From NCBI GenBank assembly GCA_021298435.1, contig JAJTFJ010000010.1, positions 93,916-157,915 on the forward strand: a stretch of DNA of 64,000 bases, written 5' to 3'. Of this stretch, positions 8,490-17,028 are shown one piece after another. A model generated the notes under the pieces. The model ran no database searches. It was not told where the DNA came from and saw only the letters and a program-made list of their open reading frames with translations. Position 1 is the stretch's first letter; every line of letters begins with the position of its first letter. The DNA is from Ilumatobacteraceae bacterium (GTDB lineage: Bacteria; Actinomycetota; Acidimicrobiia; Acidimicrobiales; Ilumatobacteraceae). The position numbers and the translations under genes were made by a program.

Positions 8490-9725
8490 ATGTTTTCTCT
8501 TCTTCGTCGCAACCGAGACGTTCGCAACGTCTTTGGCGCACAAGTCGTCTCCTATATGGGCGACTGGTTTGCCTTTGTGGCACTTGCTGGCCTCGTGGAA
8601 GACACGACCAATTCTCGATTCCTGGTGTCGCTCGTCCTCGTCTCAATGACCATTCCCGGTCTCTTCATGTCCCCCATTGCCGGGTCGTTCGCAGATCGTT
8701 TTGATCGCCGCAAGATTCTGGTTTCCGTCTCTGTCCTCCAGGCATTCGCCGCACTACTTCTGCTTATGCACTCTGTCGCTGGAATCTGGATCACTTTTGT
8801 TGCCCAGTGCATCATCGCCGGACTTGCTTCCTTCGTTGGCCCATGCACCAGCGCATCCGTTCCCAATCTCACCGACAATGAAGAAGACCTACGCAAGGCC
8901 AATGCATTATTCGGCAGCACATGGGGAGTCATGCTTGCGGTAGGTGCTGCACTTGGTGGAATCTTTGCAGCCGCATTCGGACGCAATGCCGCATTCATCG
9001 CTAATGCGGTGTCGTTTCTTCTCGCTACGGCACTTTTTGCAAATGTTCGCCGCCCAATGCAATCAGCACGCACCGAACAGCAATCCTCACGACGAGTACG
9101 TCCTCTTGCCGACATGAAGGAAGCAATCAATGTCGCCAAGAAGGATCCCATCATCCTTGCCTTGTTGTGTTCAAAGATGACGTTCGCAGTAGGTGCGGGC
9201 ATCGTGAGCCAACTCGCTGTGCTCGCATCAAACGTTTTCAATGTTGGCGACTCAGGCCGTGGCCTTCTCATTGGTGTTCGTGGTGTGGGGTCTGGACTGG
9301 GGCCCATCATTGGCGCACGCATCGCCGGACGTGACATGGCGAAACTTCTCAAAGTCTGTGGTTATGCCGGAATCATTTTTGCTGTCTGTTACGTCGGAGC
9401 AGCACTGAGTCCATTCATCGGAATGGCAGCCGTGTTCATTGCTCTCGCCCACCTCAGCGGTGGTGCTCAGTGGACTCTCTCCACCCTCGGTCTGCAGATG
9501 ACCGCACCCGATCATGTGCGCGGACGCGTGATGGCCGGCGATATGGCATTGGTCAGCACAATGATCGGCGTCACCAGCATCTTGGCGGGCATTGCCTCTG
9601 AACTCATCGGAGTCCGCGCAGCAATTTTGGTCTTTGCTTCCGCTGCCGCATGTGCGTCAGTTGTTTACATTTTTGCAACAGCAGAAATTAGGAAGCGTCT
9701 GCACACTGCGCAGCAGCAGCAATAA
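8490..9725 (+). CDS. MFS transporter (MFS_3, EntS/drug-efflux type)
   Basis: 411 residues with about twelve predicted membrane helices, for example near 15-30, 45-65, 75-95, 135-180 and 220-400. The motif DRFDRRKILV near residue 70 is the conserved loop 2-3 signature of major facilitator proteins. The subfamily exports drugs, siderophores or macrolides; no substrate can be named. TAGTGT lies nine bases before the ATG, so transcripts probably have a very short or no leader. The 3' end overlaps the convergent serine hydrolase gene by 38 bases. Confidence 0.88.
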   Translation: MFSLLRRNRDVRNVFGAQVVSYMGDWFAFVALAGLVEDTTNSRFLVSLVLVSMTIPGLFMSPIAGSFADRFDRRKILVSVSVLQAFAALLLLMHSVAGIWITFVAQCIIAGLASFVGPCTSASVPNLTDNEEDLRKANALFGSTWGVMLAVGAALGGIFAAAFGRNAAFIANAVSFLLATALFANVRRPMQSARTEQQSSRRVRPLADMKEAINVAKKDPIILALLCSKMTFAVGAGIVSQLAVLASNVFNVGDSGRGLLIGVRGVGSGLGPIIGARIAGRDMAKLLKVCGYAGIIFAVCYVGAALSPFIGMAAVFIALAHLSGGAQWTLSTLGLQMTAPDHVRGRVMAGDMALVSTMIGVTSILAGIASELIGVRAAILVFASAAACASVVYIFATAEIRKRLHTAQQQQ

Positions 9726-10854
9726 GTCGCTCACGCCGAGGGTCGCTGTCCGCAACAGTCATCATCGTGTTCATCACGTACGAGAATCCCATCTCGCGAG
9801 AAGGGTCTGCAAACGAACTCGAGCCACCCGCACCGTCGTGACCAAAACTTGTCGGGCCAGCAAATGGTGTTCGTGGGCAATGCACCATGAAACCCATCGC
9901 AAAATCAGTTTCAGAGATGAGCACTTGATCCATCTCGCCCTTGGGCGTATTGCTCACAGTGGCACGCGCACGGGCGTCCTCGCCCAAGATGCGAACACCA
10001 TTGACTTCGCCCACTGTCGCTGCATAAATGCGCGCAAGCGAACGTGCGTTGCCGATGCCGTTAGCTCCAGGAATCATCGCACGATGCACTTCAGGCTTGT
10101 TGAAGACACCATTGCCGAATGCACCGTTGAGTCCGAGTGCTTCTGCACCCTTTGTGCCGGGCGCACTGCGCTCCATCATCAACTTGGCAACGTCTGGCGT
10201 GAACTTCGGAATCGGATGTGCCATCAAACGGGCAACACGTGATTCCATTTCTTCAGGCAGACCGATGTGGAACTCTGCGCCGAGGGGTGACACGATTTCA
10301 TCGCGAACAAAGTGACCGATGCTCTTGCCTGTCACACGGCGAACTAGTTCACCCGCCAACCATCCAAAGGTCAGCGCGTGGTACCCGTGAGTGGAATCAA
10401 CGGGAAAGCGTGGAGCAGTTGCCGCAAGTCGCGCTGTGACAATGTCCCAGTCGAGCGCTTCTTCCAAGGTGATGTCCCCATCAACTGTGTACAAGCCGGC
10501 TCGGTGTGAGAGAAGTTGAGCAACAGTGACGTCACCTTTTCCTTGCGCAGCAAACTCGGGCCAATACGTTGCAACCTTTTCGCTGTAGTCAAGAAGTCCT
10601 CGCTCTACGCATATTGCAACAGCAATAGATGTGATGCCTTTCGTTGTCGAGAAGACAACTTGCAGAGCGTCGGCGTCATAGGGAACCGTGTGGTCCTTAT
10701 CGCGCCAACCACCCATGAGGTCAACAACACATTCACCACGGTGATACACCGCCACACCTGCGCCGTGTTCCTCGCCTTTCTCAAAGCCTTCAAGGAATGC
10801 AGCGCGAACGGGCTCCCACCCTGACGCAACAGTGTCAACCGTGAGCAACGACAT
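9688..10854 (-). CDS. Serine hydrolase of the beta-lactamase/EstB family
   Basis: 388 residues of the class C beta-lactamase-like family (esterase EstB, D-aminopeptidase and lipase-like LACTB relatives). The nucleophile motif SxxK is STTK near residue 71 and the Tyr motif YHA is near 151. GHDGAGGSSSFADP near 340 replaces the lactamase KTG, as in esterases. No signal peptide is apparent, so it is probably a cytoplasmic esterase rather than a true lactamase. It starts two bases after the stop of the F420 oxidoreductase gene, forming an operon with it, and overlaps the MFS gene by 38 bases at the 3' end. Confidence 0.86.
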   Translation of the reverse strand: MSLLTVDTVASGWEPVRAAFLEGFEKGEEHGAGVAVYHRGECVVDLMGGWRDKDHTVPYDADALQVVFSTTKGITSIAVAICVERGLLDYSEKVATYWPEFAAQGKGDVTVAQLLSHRAGLYTVDGDITLEEALDWDIVTARLAATAPRFPVDSTHGYHALTFGWLAGELVRRVTGKSIGHFVRDEIVSPLGAEFHIGLPEEMESRVARLMAHPIPKFTPDVAKLMMERSAPGTKGAEALGLNGAFGNGVFNKPEVHRAMIPGANGIGNARSLARIYAATVGEVNGVRILGEDARARATVSNTPKGEMDQVLISETDFAMGFMVHCPRTPFAGPTSFGHDGAGGSSSFADPSREMGFSYVMNTMMTVADSDPRRERLIAAAAQCADAS

Positions 10855-10856
10855 GA

Positions 10857-11909
10857 TCAGCCGTCAATGATGGAGCGAAGTTTTGCGATCTGACCAACAG
10901 GGTCTGGTCCAACGGGGTTCACCGACAACACAGTGACTCCAGCTTCCTTGTACGCGGCAACGCGCTCCTTGATGAAGCCAGCGCTGCCAACAAGGTTTGC
11001 GTTCATGATCCATTCGCCTGGGATTGCTGCAGCTGCTTCGTCCTTCTTGCCATCCAAGTACAAGTCCTGGATTTCCACTGCTTCTTTTTCAAATCCGTAG
11101 TCACGACAGACGTCGTTGTAGAAGTTCTTGCCACGTGCACCCATGCCACCGACATAGAGAGCCATATTCGGGCGCGCCATATCGAGAATCTTTGTTTGTG
11201 CATCGCCGGTCAATGACTCATCAATGGCCAACATGCCACCAGCCGAGATATCAAGACGCGGACGGTTTGGGTCACGCTTTGCAAGACCCGCCTTCAACTG
11301 ATCGCCCCACACGTTGTGATAACGCTCTGGGTAGAACATGATCGGCAACCAGCCATCAGCCATCTCTGCAGTCGCTTCAACACTCTTGTCCTTCAGCGAT
11401 GCCCACCAGATGGGGATGTCCTTACGCACTGGATGGTTGATGAGCTTCAATGCTTTACCGAGACCAGTTCCCTGGCCTGCTGGCAACGGAATCTGCACTG
11501 TCTTACCGTCGTACTGAAGTGCTTCTTCGCGTGCCCACACTTTGCGACACACTTCGATGTATTCCTTGATGCGTTGCATTGGCTTCTCGTATGGCACACC
11601 ATGGAAACCTTCAATCACTTGTGGTCCCGATGCACCAAGTCCGAGGATGAAGCGTCCATCACTGACGTAGTCACAACCGGCTGCGGTCATTGCCATGAGA
11701 GCAGCAGTACGTGAGTACACGTTGACAATGCCAGTACCGATTTCAACGCGATTCGTCTTTGCAGCGAGGTACCCCACCTGTGAAATTGCATCGAAGCTGT
11801 ATGCCTCAGCGATCCACACCTGGTCAAGACCGACCTTTTCCAGTTCAACAACACGGTCGACTGCTTCTTTAAAACCACCGGAGTAGTTGATTCCCATTGA
11901 CAGCTTCAT
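10857..11909 (-). CDS. LLM-class F420-dependent oxidoreductase
   Basis: 350 residues of the luciferase-like fold. The start MKLSMGINYSGGF, then GLDQVWIAEAYSFDAIS and VEIGTGIVNVYSR, are typical of the mycobacterial F420 group of hydride-transfer enzymes; FILGLGASGPQVIEGFHG marks the central barrel. The real start is ATG 11909 because AAGGGGG lies a few bases upstream; the longer reading back to 12056 runs antisense through the hydrolase start. Substrate is unknown. The serine hydrolase follows two bases later, suggesting a shared substrate pathway (inference). Two further LLM genes sit at 27880 and 57762. Confidence 0.9.
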   Translation of the reverse strand: MKLSMGINYSGGFKEAVDRVVELEKVGLDQVWIAEAYSFDAISQVGYLAAKTNRVEIGTGIVNVYSRTAALMAMTAAGCDYVSDGRFILGLGASGPQVIEGFHGVPYEKPMQRIKEYIEVCRKVWAREEALQYDGKTVQIPLPAGQGTGLGKALKLINHPVRKDIPIWWASLKDKSVEATAEMADGWLPIMFYPERYHNVWGDQLKAGLAKRDPNRPRLDISAGGMLAIDESLTGDAQTKILDMARPNMALYVGGMGARGKNFYNDVCRDYGFEKEAVEIQDLYLDGKKDEAAAAIPGEWIMNANLVGSAGFIKERVAAYKEAGVTVLSVNPVGPDPVGQIAKLRSIIDG

Positions 11910-12006
11910 GATTTCCCCCTTGGAACGATGTAAGAACCCTAGAACCCGCAGGGCTGAGCATGCGATTCGAGTGCCAAATCCCCATTTCGGTGCGACACTG
12001 CAGACC

Positions 12007-12894
12007 ATGGAATTGACCCCGACTTCGCGCTTCATCACCCAGCGCGACGGGCTCAATCTGCGGGCTCTCGAATGGTCTCGCCCCGAAGATTCCTCGGGCT
12101 CTCCCCTTCTTCTTGTTCACGGACTCGCCTCCAATGCCCGACTCTGGGATGGCCCTGCTCGCCACCTAGCCCAGATGGGCCACGCAGTCACTGCCATTGA
12201 TCTTCGAGGCCACGGATTCAGTGATAAGCCCGATGATGGGTACGAGATGACCACAGTTGTGGATGACATCGCCGACGTCATCCACGCTCTCTATCCGCAG
12301 CGATCAAGTGCTGGAAAGCCCATCGTCATCGGACAGTCATGGGGAGGAAACCTGGTGGTGGAACTTGCTCATCGTCATGGCGGTCTCGTTCGTGGCATCG
12401 TCGCGGTTGATGGCGGAACAATCGAATTGTCACAAGCCTTCCCTCAGTGGGAAGAATGCGAGCGAACGCTTCGCCCACCGGCAATCGCAGGAATGAAATA
12501 TGAACGATTGCGTTCCTACATTCGTGCGGCTCACACTGATTGGTCGGAAGAAGCCATCGATGGCCAAATGCACAACATGGAGCATCTCGAGGATGGCACT
12601 ATTCGTCCTCACCTCACGATGGAACGACACATCAAGGTGCTGCATGGCTTGTGGCAACACATGCCCAGTGCATTGTGGGAAAACATTTCTGTTCCTGTGC
12701 TCTTTACGCCAGCCGCAAAGCAAAATGACGATCACACGCGTGCAAAGCGTGCCCAAATTGCAACGGCACTTCGCGTCCTTCCTCGTGCCAAAGTTGAATG
12801 GTTTGAACCAGCCGACCATGATCTCCACGCACAGTTCCCCCAACGTTTCGCTGCCGTCGTCGACGACGCCCTGACTACAGGATTCTTTTCATGA
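12007..12894 (+). CDS. Alpha/beta hydrolase
   Basis: 295 residues. The oxyanion region is LLLVHGLASNARLWD near residue 37, the nucleophile elbow GQSWGG near 109 and the likely acid/His pair lies near the C-terminus with EPADHDLHAQFP. Epoxide-hydrolase, haloalkane or esterase activity are all possible; no specific one can be claimed. No ribosome-binding site precedes the ATG; GACACT followed by seven bases is a degenerate leaderless -10. The stop overlaps the next start by four bases (ATGA), so it is coupled to the S51/CysRS-tail fusion gene. Confidence 0.88.
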   Translation: MELTPTSRFITQRDGLNLRALEWSRPEDSSGSPLLLVHGLASNARLWDGPARHLAQMGHAVTAIDLRGHGFSDKPDDGYEMTTVVDDIADVIHALYPQRSSAGKPIVIGQSWGGNLVVELAHRHGGLVRGIVAVDGGTIELSQAFPQWEECERTLRPPAIAGMKYERLRSYIRAAHTDWSEEAIDGQMHNMEHLEDGTIRPHLTMERHIKVLHGLWQHMPSALWENISVPVLFTPAAKQNDDHTRAKRAQIATALRVLPRAKVEWFEPADHDLHAQFPQRFAAVVDDALTTGFFS

Positions 12895-14246
12895 GCCTTC
12901 CGCGCATTCTCACCATCATGGGTTCTGGCGAAACAGCCCCCACCATGGTGTCAACACACCGCACTCTCACCGCACTCCTCCCGAAACCAGTGAAGGCTGT
13001 CTTGCTCGACACTCCGTACGGGTTTCAGGAAAACGCACCGGAGTTAGCAACACGCGCGGTTGAGTACTTCCGCAACTCAATCAATGTCGACATTGCCGTT
13101 GCTGGACTTGTCCGTCTTCATGACACACACATCGCGGCGGACTCTGTTCAGATTGAACGTGGTCTTCGAGCCATCTCTGACGCCACCTACATCTTTGCTG
13201 GTCCCGGTTCACCGACATACGCACTACGTCAGTGGAGTGGTTCAAATGTTGCCAGCAGCATCATCGACAAGTTGATGAATGGCGGCATTGTCACTTTTGC
13301 TTCTGCTGCAGCTCTCACGCTTGGCAAAGTCACTGTGCCCGTGTACGAGGTATACAAAGTCGGTCAAGATGTGCAGCGCCTTGACGGCCTCGATGTTCTC
13401 TCTGCCATCGGCATTAACGCTGCCGTGATTCCGCATTACGACAACGCTGAAGGCGGCAATCACGACACGCGGTACTGCTACCTCGGCGAAACTCGCTTGC
13501 GCATGTTTGAAAAGATGCTTGACGAAGACACATACGTCTTGGGCATTGATGAGCACACCGGACTTGTCATCGACCTTGATGCCCCGGTCGCCAAAGTTGT
13601 CGGCAATGGCACGGTCACCCTCCGCCTCCGCGAAGACTCGTTCACCTACGAAACCGGCACCACCATCCCCTTGTCAGTACTCCAAGATCCTTGGCTTCTG
13701 CGGAGCTCCGATTCTGGGCTACTCGCCAAGCTCGACGCCCATTCATCGGACTCCTCCGTCGCCAATGTCTTAGGACACACATCAGGAGTGCCAAGTGAGG
13801 CGCAACTTGGTCGAGTTGGCGAAGGTAGCTCGCAGAGCGTTGAGCCCAACTCGAGCCAAGTTGGAAGCCTCGCGTACGCACTCCAGATGCACCAACAACA
13901 GTTTGATGATGCAATGACGGCGCGCGATGCAGATGGCGCCGTGCGCGCGTGCCTTGCGTTGGAGCAAGCCATTCATGATTGGTCCGCCGACACTCTCCAG
14001 GGCGACATCGCAGACAAGGCTCGTGCTGCAGTGCGTTCAATGATCAGTGCTCTTGGCGACGCCGCAATTGGTGGCGTGCGGAACCCGCGCGATGTTGTCG
14101 CACCATATGTTGAGGCCATGCTCGCAATCCGCGCAACCGTTCGCGCGGAGAAGCGCTATGACTTGTCCGATGTCATTCGTGATGCGTTCGTCAACATTGG
14201 CATTGAAGTTCGCGACACCGCTACCGGCGTTGAGTGGGATTTGTAG
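12891..14246 (+). CDS. Peptidase S51-like protein fused to a CysRS-type C-terminal domain
   Basis: 451 residues in two parts. Residues 1-270 resemble the cyanophycinase/peptidase E fold (type 1 glutamine amidotransferase-like): ILTIMGSGETAPTM at the start, FAGPGSPTYAL near 102, and FASAAAL near 139 where the family carries its nucleophile loop SAGA. The Ser is kept but the usual Gly is Ala. After a low-complexity linker (about 285-325) the last 130 residues look like the tail of cysteinyl-tRNA synthetase: a helical DALR-like bundle, then RYDLSDVIRDAFVNIGIEV and a short DTATGVEW strand. There is no aminoacylation domain. Function is unknown. It is translationally coupled to the upstream hydrolase. 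Confidence 0.75.
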   Translation: MSLPRILTIMGSGETAPTMVSTHRTLTALLPKPVKAVLLDTPYGFQENAPELATRAVEYFRNSINVDIAVAGLVRLHDTHIAADSVQIERGLRAISDATYIFAGPGSPTYALRQWSGSNVASSIIDKLMNGGIVTFASAAALTLGKVTVPVYEVYKVGQDVQRLDGLDVLSAIGINAAVIPHYDNAEGGNHDTRYCYLGETRLRMFEKMLDEDTYVLGIDEHTGLVIDLDAPVAKVVGNGTVTLRLREDSFTYETGTTIPLSVLQDPWLLRSSDSGLLAKLDAHSSDSSVANVLGHTSGVPSEAQLGRVGEGSSQSVEPNSSQVGSLAYALQMHQQQFDDAMTARDADGAVRACLALEQAIHDWSADTLQGDIADKARAAVRSMISALGDAAIGGVRNPRDVVAPYVEAMLAIRATVRAEKRYDLSDVIRDAFVNIGIEVRDTATGVEWDL

Positions 14247-14252
14247 CCACTT

Positions 14253-15101
14253 CTATACATGATGAATGTGCGCGATTCGCGAACGACCACGTAAGCCGGA
14301 TACTGCATACACCACGATGAACATCAGCGTGCCCACCAAAATGATGGTGGCACTTGCAGACGTATCTAAGTGATACGCGAGGTTCATTCCAATAAATGCA
14401 GAAGTCGCTCCCACAAGCGGAGAGATCCACAGCATGCGTGAGAACGAATTTGTCAACATTCGTGCAACTGAAGCAGGAATGACAAGCAATGCTGAAATCA
14501 GCAATGTGCCGATGACGCGCATCGTGACCAAGATTGTGAGCGACAACATTCCCATGAGAAGTGCTTCCACCCATGACACTTTGATGCCAGACACTTGAGC
14601 GACCTCCGGATCAAATGTTGCAAACAGCAGATGACGGTAAAGACCAAACACCAAAACCGCAGTCAAAATCGCCACTACAGACACTGCGATGATGTCAACC
14701 GTCTCAACGCCCAGCACGCTGCCAAAAAGAACCGCCTCAATGCTCTTCTTCGCTTGGCCATACCTGTTGAGCAACGCAAGACCCAACGCGAATGAAGCTG
14801 TCGTCACAACGCCAATCGCAGCATCAGCTCCGATGAGTCGCCGACGTGCAATGCGTCCAATGATGATTCCCGAGGTAACACCCCAGATGCCTGCACCCAC
14901 GAAGTAGTTCAACCCCATCACAGCCGATGCTGCTGCACCACCAAAAACAGAGTGCGAAAGACCGTGACCGATGTAGCTCAGTCCTCGCAATACAACAAAA
15001 ACACCAAGAAGACCGCAGAGTGCTCCCGCAATCGTTGCTACAAGAATTCCGTTTGTAAAGAAGTCGTAGCGATATGGATCAAGAATTCCGGCAATCATCA
15101 T
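14253..15101 (-). CDS. Metal ABC transporter permease (ZnuB/MntB type)
   Basis: 282 residues, mostly hydrophobic, with about eight membrane helices of the ABC-3 family. It is the membrane channel for zinc or manganese uptake. It begins with ATGATG overlapping the stop of the ATPase gene, so the three transport genes form one coupled operon in the order binding protein, ATPase, permease. The metal cannot be settled from the permease. Confidence 0.9.
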   Translation of the reverse strand: MMIAGILDPYRYDFFTNGILVATIAGALCGLLGVFVVLRGLSYIGHGLSHSVFGGAAASAVMGLNYFVGAGIWGVTSGIIIGRIARRRLIGADAAIGVVTTASFALGLALLNRYGQAKKSIEAVLFGSVLGVETVDIIAVSVVAILTAVLVFGLYRHLLFATFDPEVAQVSGIKVSWVEALLMGMLSLTILVTMRVIGTLLISALLVIPASVARMLTNSFSRMLWISPLVGATSAFIGMNLAYHLDTSASATIILVGTLMFIVVYAVSGLRGRSRIAHIHHV

Positions 15102-15889
15102 TTTCCTGCCTCGCCTATCTCGCCCAAGCGACGAGCCAGATTGTCTCCACCGTTATCAAGAACGATGGGCATGCCGCCATGGATCAACACTTCCATCGGC
15201 GCACCATAAGTTTTTTCCAATACGTCAGAATTCAAGACATCAATGGGAGCACCATCGGCAATCACCGACGTATTGATGCACACCAATCGAGGCAAGTGCG
15301 CTGCCAAACCGTTGAGATCGTGTGTTGTCAGCACAATTGACACTCCGTCATCGTGCAAATCAGCAAGAAGATGCAGAACTTCGTGACGTGTTCGCACGTC
15401 GACACCCGATGTGGGTTCGTCAAGCACCAAAAGTTCAGGGCGATGAAACAACGCACGTGCAACAAAGACTCGTTGTTGTTGTCCACCAGAGAGTTCACGA
15501 ATATGTCGGCCTTCAAGACCACCGAGACCTAAGCGCTCCAGCACCTCTAATGCCTCGGCACGTTCCGCCGGACTAATGCGAGGGAAAAAACGTCCAGTGG
15601 TACGCGTCATCGCCACCACTTCAAGAACCGTCACTGGAAAATTCCAGTCCACTGATTCCACTTGAGGCACGTATCCCATGCGAAGCCCGGGCTTCTTTGT
15701 GACATGGCCTTCCACTGGCTTTACTGCGCCAAGGACCGCCTTGAGCAGGGTTGTCTTGCCGGAACCAGACGGCCCGACGATTCCAACGAAGTCACCACGA
15801 TGGATGGTGACATGGGCATCGTGCACAGCCACTGTGGAGTCGTATGCGCATGTGATGTGCGCGCATTCGACCAAAATTTCAGCGGTCAC
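15098..15889 (-). CDS. Metal ABC transporter ATP-binding protein (ZnuC/MntA type)
   Basis: 263 residues. Walker A is GPSGSGKTT near residue 39, the signature LSGGQQQR near 137 and Walker B LLVLDEPTSGVD near 157, with the switch His in LTTHD. It powers metal import with the neighbouring permease and lipoprotein. Start and stop both overlap the neighbours by about four bases. The last 60 residues extend beyond the core ATPase fold, as in ZnuC-type proteins. Confidence 0.93.
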   Translation of the reverse strand: MTAEILVECAHITCAYDSTVAVHDAHVTIHRGDFVGIVGPSGSGKTTLLKAVLGAVKPVEGHVTKKPGLRMGYVPQVESVDWNFPVTVLEVVAMTRTTGRFFPRISPAERAEALEVLERLGLGGLEGRHIRELSGGQQQRVFVARALFHRPELLVLDEPTSGVDVRTRHEVLHLLADLHDDGVSIVLTTHDLNGLAAHLPRLVCINTSVIADGAPIDVLNSDVLEKTYGAPMEVLIHGGMPIVLDNGGDNLARRLGEIGEAGK

Positions 15890-16992
15890 TGTGGATAGTA
15901 CGCCTTGTCAACCAAACCAATATCGGATTTGATTGCCTCCAACGCCGAAGCATCGCCGCCCAGTGCGGTCACCATTGTGATGTAGTTCGAGCGCATGAGC
16001 GCAGCCCATGAATGGTCAGGAGCTCCTGGTTCACCCAACAGGTCATCATCACGAAGAGTGTCGACATAACGCACGCCGGCTTCTTTACCGATTTGCTCGA
16101 GGACTGGTGAAGGGAAGACTTCACTACCAAAGACTGCGACAACGCCTTCTTTCTTGACCTGATCAATCAAGTTCGCAATTTCCTTTGGAGATGGCTCTTC
16201 GAATGACTGTGGCTGGATTGCCCCGACGACTTCATATCCGTAACGATCAGCAAAGTACGCGTATGCGTCGTGATAGGTCAACAACTTACGGTTGGCAGGA
16301 GCAATGGTTGCCGATGCTGTCTTCACTGCCTCATCAAGGTCCATTGCGATTCTCGACAACTTGATGTAGTTGGCATCAATAATCTCCATGCTGCCTGGAC
16401 CAAGGGCAACAGCTGCATCACGAATAATGTTCAAGTAACCAAGCACTAAGAATGGGCTTGTCCATACGTGTGGGTTCGGCTTGCCACCATCAATTGGGAA
16501 TGAGAAGTCAAAAATCCAGCTGCCCTTCGGCAAGATTGCTGTTCCCAACTCGCACACGACAGAGTTTTTTGCATTTGCTCTTGCAAGTTCAAGAGTCGGA
16601 TCTTCCAACCCGAGCCCATTCACAAAGATCACGTCGGCACGTTCGACAACGGACGCTGCACTCGGAGGTGGTTCGAACGTGTGAGAGTTTGTGCCTTCTG
16701 GGACAATGCCGTCCACTTCAATTGATGTACCCGACACCATCAAAGCAACCAAGTTTGTGATCGGGGCAACAGTTGTCACGATGCGAGGTGGTCGTCCAGA
16801 GACTTCCTTTGCTGCATTGCATGAAGCAGCAGCAGCCTCCATCCCAGGGTCAGGCGTTGAAGGATCATTGAGATTCTCTTGGCTCAAGTCGTCAGTGGGC
16901 TGAACCACATTGTCAGCAGAGTTTCCTCCGGAGCATCCCGCAAGAGAGACAACAAGAAGAATTGCAAGAGGGGCTAGAACACGACGGCGCAT
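15886..16992 (-). CDS. Metal-binding lipoprotein of an ABC transporter (ZnuA/TroA cluster A-1)
   Basis: 368 residues. The N-terminus has a charged RRR start, a hydrophobic core and the lipobox LAGC, so it is a membrane-anchored lipoprotein on the outside of the cell. Cluster A-1 metal ligands appear as His in SHTFEPPPS, His in NPHVW, His in YHDAYAYFADRYGYEV and an acidic residue in the C-terminal lobe (RYVDTLRDDDL). The His-rich loop of enteric ZnuA is absent, so zinc and manganese are both possible. It is first in the operon and has a leaderless -10. A Thr/Asp-rich spacer (about residues 30-50) follows the lipid anchor. Confidence 0.9.
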   Translation of the reverse strand: MRRRVLAPLAILLVVSLAGCSGGNSADNVVQPTDDLSQENLNDPSTPDPGMEAAAASCNAAKEVSGRPPRIVTTVAPITNLVALMVSGTSIEVDGIVPEGTNSHTFEPPPSAASVVERADVIFVNGLGLEDPTLELARANAKNSVVCELGTAILPKGSWIFDFSFPIDGGKPNPHVWTSPFLVLGYLNIIRDAAVALGPGSMEIIDANYIKLSRIAMDLDEAVKTASATIAPANRKLLTYHDAYAYFADRYGYEVVGAIQPQSFEEPSPKEIANLIDQVKKEGVVAVFGSEVFPSPVLEQIGKEAGVRYVDTLRDDDLLGEPGAPDHSWAALMRSNYITMVTALGGDASALEAIKSDIGLVDKAYYPQ

Positions 16993-16998
16993 TCAATC

Positions 16999-17004
16999 AG
17001 GCTA
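16999..17004 (-). promoter_or_regulatory. Predicted -10 element for the metal ABC operon
   Basis: TAGCCT, six bases, then the ATG of the lipoprotein gene. It lies in the 36-base gap after the P450 stop, so the transporter has its own promoter. No obvious Fur/Zur-type operator is seen around it. Confidence 0.6.
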
Positions 17005-17028
17005 ACGGGGAAACAGTTCCCATCTCTG

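Noticed and set aside
11910..12056. Longer N-terminus for the F420 oxidoreductase at 10857
   Set aside because: It overlaps the divergent hydrolase start, and a clear ribosome-binding site marks ATG 11909.
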